Shown here: one piece after another, positions 7,381-13,975 of the stretch
How positions within the stretch are numbered: the first letter of the stretch is position 1
Layout of the letters: each line of letters begins with the position of its first letter
Origin: JADLEX01 sp964586775
GTDB lineage: Bacteria; Lernaellota; Lernaellaia; JACKCT01
Direction of reading: 5' to 3'
Assembly: GCA_964586775.1 (NCBI GenBank)
Contig: CAZPJD010000081.1
Span: 1 to 13,975, forward strand
Length of the DNA: 13,975 nucleotides
Made by a program: the position numbers and the translations under genes
The notes under the pieces: model-generated
What the model was told of the DNA's origin: nothing
Database searches by the model: none
What the model saw: only the letters and a program-made list of their open reading frames with translations

Positions 7381-7427
7381 TCGCGGACGCTGACTTTTTC
7401 TTCTGCAACGCGCAACGGAACGTACAC

Positions 7428-9989
7428 ATGGATCTGGCCGAGCGAATTGCGTCGGAGCAGTCGCTTTCGACGGCGGTGGTGCGGCGCATCATCGAGTTGT
7501 TGGACGCGCAATCGACGATCCCCTTCATCGCGCACTATCGACGTGAGGACACGGGAGGCTTGAGCGCCGGGCGGATCGCCCGCGTCGCCGATCGTCACCG
7601 TGCGTGGAAGGAGCTCGTCTCGCGGCGCGACGCCGTGGCGCAGAGCATCGAGGAACAGGGCAAGCTGACCGACGAACTGCGCGCCGCCATCGAGGCCGTC
7701 GACAATCGGCAGGATCTCGAGGATCTGTTTCAGCCGTTTCGCCCCAAGCCCGCGACCCGCGCGCAAAAAGCCGCCGAGTCGGGGCTTGCGCCGTTGGCCG
7801 ATCTGATTTGGGAGCAGGGCGCGGAAGAACGTCCGCTGGCCGACGTCGCCGCGCCGTTCATCGATGCCGCCAAGGATGTTGCCGACGAGGACGCGGCGTG
7901 GAGCGGCGCGCGCGCGATCTGTGCCGAACGCATCGCCGGCATGCCCGCGCTGCGCGGAGCGCTTCGGCGTCTCGCCTACGACACGGGTCACGTCGCATCG
8001 CGCCTCGCCGAAGGCGTCGACGACCGCGCGGCCGCGAAGTACCGCGAATTCTTCAACTGGAACACGCTGGCGCAGGGTGCGGCGGTCAAGGACGTGATGA
8101 TCCTGCGCCGCGGCGAAAAAGAGGGCCTGCTCTCGATCCACATCGTGGTCGAGCGCGAGGCCGCCCTCGCCGAGTGCCGCAAGGCGGTCATCCGCAACGT
8201 TGAGTCGCCGTTTTTGGATCAGCTCGAAATCGCGATCGAGGACGCGTACGACCGACTGCTCGCCCCCGCGATCGAGGGCGACGTGCGCATGAAGCTGCGC
8301 GAAGTGTCAGACGCGGAGGCGATCGACCTGATTGCCGCGAATCTGCGCGATCTCCTGCTCGAGCCACCTTTCGGTCCCAAGGTCGTATTGGCGGTCGCCA
8401 CGCACGCCGATCGCGGGTTCACCGCCGCCGTCGTGGACGGCGCGGGCAAGCTGGTCGAGGTGGTCGCGCTCGACCAGGCCGGGGCGACGCTCGTGCCCGA
8501 CGCCGAGGTCGCGCTCGCGCGCATGATCGACACGCACAAGCCCGAGGGCATCGCGATCGCCAAGACGCCCGGCGCGCAGGCCGTGCGCTCGGCGGTCGAG
8601 ACGATCGTCGCCAACATGGGGCTTTCGGGCGTCACCATCGTCGCCGTGCCCGAGGCCGAGGCCGCCGTGTATTCCACGAGCCCCGTCGGCCGCGACGATA
8701 TGCCCGATCTGGAGCAACATCACCGCCGCGCCGTCAGCCTCGCGCGACGGTTGCAGGACCCGCTCGCGGAACTCGTCAAGATCGATCCGCGCTCCATCGG
8801 CTCGTCGCCCTATCACCACGATGTCGATCGCACCGCGCTACTCGACCGATTGCTGCGCGTGACGACGCTGTGCGTGTGCTCGGTCGGCGTCGATCTCAAC
8901 ACGGCGCACTACCGGCCCATTTCGTTCGTCGCGGGCGTCGGACCGGTGCTCGCCAAGAATATCGTCGTGTTTCGCGAGCAGAACACCGGATTCCGAACGC
9001 GTTCGGCGCTTCATCAGGTGAAGAAGATGACGCCGACCTCGTTCGAACAGTGCGCGCCATATCTGCGCGTGGTGGGCGAGAATCCACTCGACGTGACGGC
9101 GATCCACCCCGAGCGCTATCCCATCGTCGAGAAGATGGCCGAGGATCTGGGCGTGGATCTCGCGACGCTGCTCGCCGACCCGGCGGCGCGCGCGCGTATC
9201 GACATCTCGAAGTACCTCGACGAGAACGTCGGCGAGCCGACGCTCACGCACATCCGCGAGCAGCTCGAGCACCCGTGGCCGGACCCGCGCGGCGCGTTCC
9301 GCCCGCCGGTGACCAACGAAGGCGTGCGCGCGCTGGAAGACCTGCAGGTCGGGAAAAAACTGACGGGCGTGATCGCGAACGTGACCGACTACGGCGCATT
9401 CGTCGACATCGGCCTGCTGCAGGACGGCCTCGTGCACATGTCGCAGCTCACGCACCGGCGCATCAACCATCCGCAGGATGTCGTGTGCATCGGACAGGTC
9501 GTGGACGTGGTCGTGACCGAGGTGGACGCGAAACGTCGCCGCATCAGCCTGTCGATCCGCGCGGCGGAGCCGAAGCCCGAGCGGCCCGCCAAGCGCCCCG
9601 CGCCAGCGCAAGTCCATGGCGAAGGCGCACCGCGCCCGCCGCGCGAGCCGCGACCGAACGGTCCTGAGGGAGCCGACGGCGAAGTCCGTCTCGATGGCCC
9701 GCCAAGGGGCGACGGACGCCCCCGCCGGTCCGACGATCACCCGCCGCGCCGCGACGAAGGCGGTCGGCCCGAGCGACGCGACCGGCGCGACGATCGCGAC
9801 TGGAAGGGCGGTCGGGATCAGGCCGATGCCCGAGGCCCGGACGGGCGCGGGTCGCGCGACCGCGGGCCGCGCGACGGCGGCACGAGGCAGCCGTCACGGC
9901 GCGAGCCCGATGGCTGGCGCCCGTTCGCGAATCTCGTGATCGTTGACGGCAAGATCGTGATGAAAGAAGACGACGCGAAGAAGAAGTGA
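7428..9989 (+). CDS. tex: Tex-family RNA-binding transcription accessory protein
   Basis: Tex proteins are cytoplasmic nucleic-acid-binding relatives of eukaryotic Spt6. Here, in order, are the N-terminal helical region (IPFIAHYRREDTGGL at 31-45; DLEDLFQPFRPK at 96-107), the central helices with FFNWNTLAQG (208-217), a YqgF-like domain (about 318-440), RLQDPLAELVKIDPRSIG (441-458) and YHHDV (462-466). The helix-hairpin-helix region follows (VGVDLNTA 486-493; VAGVGPVLAKNIVVFREQN 501-519; FEQCAPYLRV 539-548). The S1 domain covers about 641-713 (VGKKLTGVIANVTDYGAFVD). At 853 residues it is longer than usual (about 720-780) because of a disordered Arg/Gly/Asp/Pro-rich tail (714-853). The YqgF-like domain lacks its normal GxDPG and GNGTASRET motifs. 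It has its own promoter. Identity is certain; the tail's role is inferred. Confidence 0.95.
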   Translation: MDLAERIASEQSLSTAVVRRIIELLDAQSTIPFIAHYRREDTGGLSAGRIARVADRHRAWKELVSRRDAVAQSIEEQGKLTDELRAAIEAVDNRQDLEDLFQPFRPKPATRAQKAAESGLAPLADLIWEQGAEERPLADVAAPFIDAAKDVADEDAAWSGARAICAERIAGMPALRGALRRLAYDTGHVASRLAEGVDDRAAAKYREFFNWNTLAQGAAVKDVMILRRGEKEGLLSIHIVVEREAALAECRKAVIRNVESPFLDQLEIAIEDAYDRLLAPAIEGDVRMKLREVSDAEAIDLIAANLRDLLLEPPFGPKVVLAVATHADRGFTAAVVDGAGKLVEVVALDQAGATLVPDAEVALARMIDTHKPEGIAIAKTPGAQAVRSAVETIVANMGLSGVTIVAVPEAEAAVYSTSPVGRDDMPDLEQHHRRAVSLARRLQDPLAELVKIDPRSIGSSPYHHDVDRTALLDRLLRVTTLCVCSVGVDLNTAHYRPISFVAGVGPVLAKNIVVFREQNTGFRTRSALHQVKKMTPTSFEQCAPYLRVVGENPLDVTAIHPERYPIVEKMAEDLGVDLATLLADPAARARIDISKYLDENVGEPTLTHIREQLEHPWPDPRGAFRPPVTNEGVRALEDLQVGKKLTGVIANVTDYGAFVDIGLLQDGLVHMSQLTHRRINHPQDVVCIGQVVDVVVTEVDAKRRRISLSIRAAEPKPERPAKRPAPAQVHGEGAPRPPREPRPNGPEGADGEVRLDGPPRGDGRPRRSDDHPPRRDEGGRPERRDRRDDRDWKGGRDQADARGPDGRGSRDRGPRDGGTRQPSRREPDGWRPFANLVIVDGKIVMKEDDAKKK

Positions 9990-10006
9990 AGCCGGTCGTC
10001 GGTCTT

Positions 10007-10048
10007 TGGTCGCTGGTCGCTGGTCGTTGGTCGCTGGTCGTTGGTCGT
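10007..10048 (+). repeat. Heptanucleotide tandem repeat, six copies of TGGTCGY
   Basis: Six contiguous heptamers read TGGTCGC, TGGTCGC, TGGTCGT, TGGTCGC, TGGTCGT, TGGTCGT, preceded by degenerate copies from about 9994. The array fills most of the 64-bp gap between the tex stop and the next ATG. It has no internal dyad and no spacer structure, so it is not a CRISPR array. It lies where the ribosome binding site of the next gene would be; no Shine-Dalgarno is visible there. Confidence 0.9.
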
Positions 10049-10053
10049 GCGCC

Positions 10054-10416
10054 ATGGGATCTCATCATTGTCCGAACTGCGGCGCGCCCCTCGAATCGGG
10101 CACCCGCTGCGGTCACTGCGGTGCCGATTGGACCGCGCCCGTAGGGGCGGAAATCGGCGGTCCCCGATATCATTGGGCGGCATTCGTCTCCCTCGGACTT
10201 TCGTTTCCGACGTTTCTCTTGCTTCAAGCGCCCTACGTCGGATTCATCTTCAGCGGGTTCAGCCTGTTCATGGGGTACGACGCACTCCGTGCGATCAAGC
10301 GAAATCCCAGGAAATATCGCGGTCGAATCGTCGCCCTAGCAGGAATGGCCATCTCCGCCTACACGACCGTGACGATGCTGGAGATCGTACGCATGTATCG
10401 GGGATTCGGGCTTTAA
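10054..10416 (+). CDS. Zinc-ribbon DUF4190-like membrane protein
   Basis: This 120-residue protein starts with a zinc ribbon (CPNCG at 6-10 and CGHCG at 19-23; four cysteines C6, C9, C19, C22). Two hydrophobic segments follow (about 42-59 and 60-76), then a DUF4190-like block YDALRAIKRNPRKYRGR (75-91) and a third hydrophobic segment (92-108). Small proteins of this layout are inner-membrane proteins with no established role. I chose the ATG at 10054 because the open frame further upstream merely translates the heptamer repeat and the zinc ribbon needs a short N-terminus. The next gene follows after 18 bases and encodes a protein of the same layout, so the two are probably co-transcribed. Codon use is less G/C-biased than in the neighbours. 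Confidence 0.75.
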   Translation: MGSHHCPNCGAPLESGTRCGHCGADWTAPVGAEIGGPRYHWAAFVSLGLSFPTFLLLQAPYVGFIFSGFSLFMGYDALRAIKRNPRKYRGRIVALAGMAISAYTTVTMLEIVRMYRGFGL

Positions 10417-10434
10417 CTTTCGGCTCGGCGGGTC

Positions 10435-11082
10435 ATGACGAGATTTCTGGATCGCAAATGCCCGAATTGCGGCGCCACGCTGATCGGCGGCACGCACCGG
10501 TGCAGCTATTGCGGCGCGGACTTCAAGCCGGCGGGGTGGATCGACAAGCCCCCGCCGCCGCACCTGCTCTCTTTCGTCGCGCTGGCGCTGGCTCTCGTAT
10601 CCGTATTTTTCGCGGGCAACATCTTTATCCAATGGCCCGTTGCGGCGACGTCCATCGCGATCGGCCTGCTGATTCTGCGGCTGGTCCGGCGATCACCCGA
10701 TCGATACGCGGGGCGCAATTTGGCGCTGGCTGCCATGGTGATCGCGGTGGCCGCGATGATGCTGGGGCTCGTCATTTTCATGAGCGTAAAGAGATTGTCG
10801 AAGGCGCCGGCGCCGACCATGACGGGCGCGCAAGCTTCCGTTTACAGCACCGGGCGCAATGCCGAACTCGCCCAGAGAATGCTTTACGAGGATCAGGCCA
10901 TCTGGAATCCCGACGCCGGGCGTCCTTCGTACGCCGACAATCTGAGAGCGCTTTTGGAGTACGACAAGTCCTTGAACGCCGACCGTTCCGTCACATTCGT
11001 CTTTGGAACGTGCAACACATCCGGGTATACCTTTACCGTGATGCACGCAGAATCGCCCGCGCAGTTCGTCCTGAAAAAGTGA
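10435..11082 (+). CDS. Zinc-ribbon membrane protein with pilin-like C-terminal domain
   Basis: The 215-residue protein begins with a zinc ribbon (CPNCG at 9-13, CSYCG at 23-27). It then has hydrophobic segments at about 44-60, 66-83 and 96-116, with the DUF4190-like linker RLVRRSPDRYAGR (82-94). It ends in a soluble domain (about 130-215). That domain resembles the globular part of type IV pilin-like proteins of deltaproteobacterial type: a helix with AELAQRMLYEDQAIW (143-157), YADNLRALLEYD (166-177), then strands VTFVFGTCNTSGYTFTVMH (186-204). No prepilin peptidase site is seen at the N-terminus, so it is not a normal pilin. It looks like a paralogue of the preceding gene with an added domain. 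GC content drops here (31 of 60 at 10981-11040). The layout is clear; the pilin resemblance is tentative. Confidence 0.75.
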   Translation: MTRFLDRKCPNCGATLIGGTHRCSYCGADFKPAGWIDKPPPPHLLSFVALALALVSVFFAGNIFIQWPVAATSIAIGLLILRLVRRSPDRYAGRNLALAAMVIAVAAMMLGLVIFMSVKRLSKAPAPTMTGAQASVYSTGRNAELAQRMLYEDQAIWNPDAGRPSYADNLRALLEYDKSLNADRSVTFVFGTCNTSGYTFTVMHAESPAQFVLKK

Positions 11083-11120
11083 CTCCTCGCATTCGCGCGT
11101 TTTTGCGCCCGCAACTCGTG

Positions 11121-11149
11121 TGGACAAGCCGCGCGCCGCTATCTATACC
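11121..11149 (+). promoter_or_regulatory. Promoter placed for leaderless translation of 11157 gene
   Basis: TGGACA (11121-11126, 5 of 6), an exact 17-bp spacer and TATACC (11144-11149, 4 of 6) form a good sigma-70-like promoter. The -10 ends 7 bases before the ATG at 11157, so the start site should fall on or within a base or two of the start codon. No Shine-Dalgarno is present in this stretch. Confidence 0.55.
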
Positions 11150-11156
11150 GTAGCGC

Positions 11157-13691
11157 ATGACGAAAAAGACATCTGGCCTGCGACGCGCCCAAACGCCGTC
11201 GGAAAATCGAGTGGCGCAGCCCACGGATGAGAGTGCGGCACAGCCCCGCGCCCGCCGCGATCGCACCCTCTTCGCCGTTTTCCTCGTCGCCCTCGCCGCG
11301 CTCTCGGCGTTTTGGGGTTGGCGCATCCAGTCGCGAACCGCGTCGCTGTGGCAGGGCGACGACCGCTATCTGATCGAGGACGCGGGCATCAGCGTCGTCT
11401 TCGCCGAAAACATCGCGCGCGGCGAAGGCATCGTCTACCACCCCGACGGCGAGCGCGTCGAAGGCTACTCGAATCCGCTGTGGACCGGCGCACTCGTCGT
11501 TGCGGCCAAGCTGGGCATCGACCCGTGGGCGGTGCCGCGCCCTCTGGGCATCGTGTGTACCGCGATCGCGCTGTTTTTCGGCGGATTGCTCGTCTGGTAT
11601 GCGACAACGGGCTGGGCGCGCCTGGCCGCCTTCATCGTCCCGCCGCTGGTGGGCGAGGCGGGCACCACCGTCATATGGGCCATCAGCGGCCTCGAAAACG
11701 GCATGTACGCGGCGACGCTGCTCGCGGCGCTGGCGCTCTTCGCCCGCGAACGCGCGGACGAGCGCGCGTGGCCGGTCTCGGGCTTCGTCTTCTTTTTACT
11801 CGCCCTCACGCGGCCCGAGGGCATGATCTTCGGTGCGATGGCGGGGCTTTTTGTCGTCGCCACCGAGGTCGTCCCGCGCCTGCGCGTCACGCGCCGTCAC
11901 GTCGTCTTCGCGCTGCTTTTTCTCGCGCCGCTCGCAATCTTTCAGCTCTGGCGCTGGCGCTATTTCGCGTGGCCCCTGCCCAACACCTTCTACGGCAAGG
12001 TCGTCGACGAGGCCGCCCGGGGTCTTTGGTCTACGCAGTCGCGCGGCTGGAGCTACCTGCTCGGCTATCTTCGCGAGTACGGCTACGTGGCCGCCGTCTT
12101 CGTCGCGCCGCTCGCGGCGGTTTCGCGTCGGCGCTGGCGTTCGGCCGCGCTGGTCGTTCCCGCGCTCGCGTTCACGCTGTTCTTCCCGATCTATGCGCAC
12201 GGCGACTGGATGCGCGAGTGGCGCTTCTGCTCGATCGTCACCGCGCTGCTCGTGCCGGCGTGCGTGATCGCGCTGGCGAACGCGGCCGACTGGCTCGCGT
12301 GGATCGCATCGAAACTCGCGCGCGAGCGAATCGCCCCGGATGGCGCGCTCGCGACGGCCCTCATCGGCATCGTCGCCGCCACCGGCGTCGCCGCGCTCTT
12401 CGAGGCTCAGTTCGAGCCGAGCAAAAAGCACATCGCTGGCTGGATCGAAAAGCCGCAGGTCAACACCTTCAAGCTCGCGCGGCGCGGAAAGTACTTTCGA
12501 GAAATCGCCGATCGCCTCGACCTGCGTCCCGGTTCCGTGGCCGATACCGACATGGGCGGCATCGGCGCGAAGAGCGGCATGGTGATCCGCGACGTCGGAC
12601 GGTTGTGCGACGTGCCCTTCGGCGTCAATCAGTGGGACGAAAAGTTCGTCGACGACTACATCTTCACCGAGACGCGGCCCGACATCATCCACGCGCGCGA
12701 CGCCTGGGGGCGCAGCTCGAATCTGACCACCAACCCCAAACTCGATCGCGACTACATCCGCCTTCCCGAGGAACGCATCCTCGGCACCGAACGCGCGAAC
12801 GGCAACTTCATCCGCAAGGATCTGTTCGTCGCCGATCACGCCGAGCGCGACGCAACGCGGTCGATCGAGTTCGCGGCGGGGATTCGTTTGGAGAACGTGG
12901 AGCTTCGCCCGGGCGTTTCCGCGCCGCGGCAGAGCCTGCGCGTTCGCGCGATCTGGAGCCTCGTCGGACCGGCGATGGCCGATGCCCAAGCGACGTATGA
13001 GCTGATCGGCGCGAACGGAGCGTCGCTCGCATCGGTGAAGCAAAAGCCCGCGATGAACTGGTATCCCGCGCAAAAATGGCGGTCCGGCGAGTTCCCCGTC
13101 GATCTCGTGAAGATCAAGATCCCCAAAGACGCGGCCGAGGGAGAATACCGACTGCGCGTCACGCTGCCCGCGCCGGATGGTTCCGCGCAAGTCGTCGACA
13201 CCGGATGGACACACCGCGTTTCGAAGCGCGACGCCGACGCCGAAAAGGACCGATTGCGCGCGGCGATTCGCGCGGCGATCGAGTCGAACCCGGCCGCCGC
13301 GACAGCTCTTCTCGACGAGCTCTGGAATTTCCGTCGATCGGATAACGAACGCGTCGCCGATCGGCGGTTGGAGCAGGACGCCGCGCTCGCCCTCGCGCGA
13401 AACGCGAGGCGGGCCCGCGACGCCGGCGACGAAACCCTCGCCGCCGAGCTGGCCGTTGCCGCGCGCCGGCTCGATCACCTGGATCCCGACGTGCGTGGCA
13501 TCTGCCGCGAACTCGCCCTCGCCGCGTACGCACGCGGCCGCGCGCTGCAAAAACAGGGCGGCGGCGCGAACCTCGACGCGGCGTATCGCGAGTTCACCGA
13601 GGCGCTGCGCCGCTACCCGCAACTGTCATGGGCGCGCCGCCACGCCGAGGAAACGCGCCCCGCCGGGATTCGGCGCCGGGGGGTGGAGTAG
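11157..13691 (+). CDS. AftB/LphB-like GT-C glycosyltransferase with C-terminal soluble domains
   Basis: This 844-residue protein has a polar N-terminus (1-36), then about ten membrane segments between 37 and 415. Motifs match the AftB/LphB-like GT-C family, which uses polyprenyl-phosphate sugars outside the inner membrane. They are an acidic first loop (DDRYLIEDAG, 68-77), GERVEGYSNPLW (98-109), SGLENGMYA (177-185), LTRPEGMIFG (217-226), PLPNTFYGKV (273-282) and GDWMREWRF (349-357). A soluble region follows with DTDMGGIGAKSG (463-474) and VIRDVGRLCDV (476-486). Beyond the usual end are a probable beta-sandwich (about 565-690, with NWYPAQKWRSGEFPVD at 634-649) and a helical, TPR-like segment (about 695-830). 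Donor and acceptor are unknown. It has its own promoter and converges on the gene at the right edge, 28 bp away. Confidence 0.83.
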   Translation: MTKKTSGLRRAQTPSENRVAQPTDESAAQPRARRDRTLFAVFLVALAALSAFWGWRIQSRTASLWQGDDRYLIEDAGISVVFAENIARGEGIVYHPDGERVEGYSNPLWTGALVVAAKLGIDPWAVPRPLGIVCTAIALFFGGLLVWYATTGWARLAAFIVPPLVGEAGTTVIWAISGLENGMYAATLLAALALFARERADERAWPVSGFVFFLLALTRPEGMIFGAMAGLFVVATEVVPRLRVTRRHVVFALLFLAPLAIFQLWRWRYFAWPLPNTFYGKVVDEAARGLWSTQSRGWSYLLGYLREYGYVAAVFVAPLAAVSRRRWRSAALVVPALAFTLFFPIYAHGDWMREWRFCSIVTALLVPACVIALANAADWLAWIASKLARERIAPDGALATALIGIVAATGVAALFEAQFEPSKKHIAGWIEKPQVNTFKLARRGKYFREIADRLDLRPGSVADTDMGGIGAKSGMVIRDVGRLCDVPFGVNQWDEKFVDDYIFTETRPDIIHARDAWGRSSNLTTNPKLDRDYIRLPEERILGTERANGNFIRKDLFVADHAERDATRSIEFAAGIRLENVELRPGVSAPRQSLRVRAIWSLVGPAMADAQATYELIGANGASLASVKQKPAMNWYPAQKWRSGEFPVDLVKIKIPKDAAEGEYRLRVTLPAPDGSAQVVDTGWTHRVSKRDADAEKDRLRAAIRAAIESNPAAATALLDELWNFRRSDNERVADRRLEQDAALALARNARRARDAGDETLAAELAVAARRLDHLDPDVRGICRELALAAYARGRALQKQGGGANLDAAYREFTEALRRYPQLSWARRHAEETRPAGIRRRGVE

Positions 13692-13720
13692 GTCGCGGAC
13701 CTCGCCCGATGACCCGACCT
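13690..13720. terminator. Weak dyads between convergent genes
   Basis: The 28-bp gap between two converging stops holds AGGTC-GCG-GACCT (13690-13702), a 5-bp stem. A larger alternative pairs AGGTCG (13690-13695) with CGACCT (13715-13720). Neither is followed by a T-run on either strand, so intrinsic termination is doubtful. Confidence 0.22.
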
Positions 13721-13975
13721 CAGGGCGACGTCGGCGTGAACCGTACGTCCCGCAGATTCACGACCGTGCGCGAGCGATCGCCGAAGTCCTTCGCCTCCCA
13801 CTTGTGGGCGACCGTCGCGCCGTCCACCTCGGCGAAGTTGTCCAGACGCACCTCGCGCGCCACGCGGCCCTTTTTGTCGAAGTGTTCCGTGCGGATCGCC
13901 ATGCCGTTTTCGAGCACGGCGAAACGCCACGAGCCCATCCGCTTGGGCGCGTCGGCGGCGCGGGCCGCCTCGATG
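13720..13975 (-). CDS. LolA-like / outer-membrane lipoprotein-sorting family protein, C-terminal part
   Basis: The minus strand is open from the right edge down to a TGA at 13722-13720, about 85 codons, so the N-terminus is missing. The internal ATG at 13938 is probably not the start, because the frame continues unbroken to the edge. The visible part alternates short strands and polar turns: WRFAVLENGMAIRTEHFDKK, then REVRLDNFAEVDGATVAHKW and RTVVNLRDVRFTPTSP at the end. This tail (a strand with D..G, then 'vdG..va.kwe', then a final 'l.dvrf.p') resembles the outer-membrane lipoprotein-sorting (LolA_like, COG2834-type) families that bind lipid or lipoprotein in the periplasm. With only the C-terminus visible, this is a moderate call. 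It converges on the glycosyltransferase gene. Confidence 0.58.
   Translation of the reverse strand, partial: IEAARAADAPKRMGSWRFAVLENGMAIRTEHFDKKGRVAREVRLDNFAEVDGATVAHKWEAKDFGDRSRTVVNLRDVRFTPTSP

Noticed and set aside
6459..8141. A 560-residue minus-strand open frame
   Set aside because: Antisense to the TMTC-like gene and tex, very Arg-rich, no motif, and it spans the tex promoter.
9994..10048. CRISPR array
   Set aside because: The units are 7 bases long and contiguous, with no spacers and no cas genes nearby.
9544..10227. Minus-strand open frame with TSDQRP repeats
   Set aside because: The repeat residues are just the antisense translation of the heptamer DNA array; no other coding signal.
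11093..11115. Terminator around GCGCGTTTTTGCGC after the pilin-like gene
   Set aside because: The T-run lies in the loop, not after a stem, and the stem is only four bases.
11796..13622. A 608-residue minus-strand open frame
   Set aside because: Antisense to the AftB/LphB-like gene, whose family motifs are clear; composition is that of a mirror frame.

Overview
The window comes from a GC-rich bacterial chromosome (hand count 42 G+C of 60 at 12001-12060) with tightly packed genes, strong G/C bias at third codon positions and many long shadow frames. Gene content (secreted ankyrin-repeat protein, GT-C membrane glycosyltransferases, zinc-ribbon membrane proteins, a LolA-like periplasmic protein) suggests a Gram-negative organism, perhaps of the former Deltaproteobacteria or a related candidate phylum. 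This placement is inference. There is no rRNA, tRNA, phage, transposon or CRISPR array.

Left part (1-4228): a secreted ankyrin-repeat protein runs leftward off the edge (1-957, minus). A 308-bp divergent spacer follows, with two dyads and a possible leaderless promoter. Next is a membrane-anchored alpha/alpha-barrel-like protein of unknown function (1266-2612, plus). It converges on a GT39/ArnT-like membrane glycosyltransferase (2609-4228, minus), and the two stop codons share one CTAG palindrome.

Middle (4229-9989): a compact divergent promoter region, with -10-like elements overlapping on both strands, precedes a probable operon. It holds maf (nucleotide pyrophosphatase), yggS (PLP homeostasis protein, ATGA overlap with maf) and a TMTC-like GT-C/TPR membrane protein. 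The operon ends with a hairpin inside the last codons. A separate consensus-like promoter then serves tex, whose product has an eroded YqgF-like domain and a long disordered Arg/Gly/Asp-rich tail.

Right part (9990-13975): six heptamer tandem repeats lead into two adjacent, lower-GC genes for zinc-ribbon, DUF4190-like membrane proteins, the second carrying a pilin-like C-terminal domain. A well-formed promoter placed for leaderless translation precedes a large AftB/LphB-like GT-C protein with extra C-terminal soluble domains (11157-13691). The C-terminal end of a LolA-like protein lies convergent at the right edge (13720-13975, minus).

Three different GT-C-type membrane enzymes in 14 kb point to an investment in envelope or secreted-protein glycosylation, but they sit in separate transcription units. 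Maf, YggS and Tex are ordinary housekeeping functions. I found no convincing complete novel system. The most unusual items are the Tex variant, the pilin-like zinc-ribbon fusion beside the heptamer repeat, the alpha/alpha-barrel-like protein with its dyad-rich promoter, and the TMTC-like operon.
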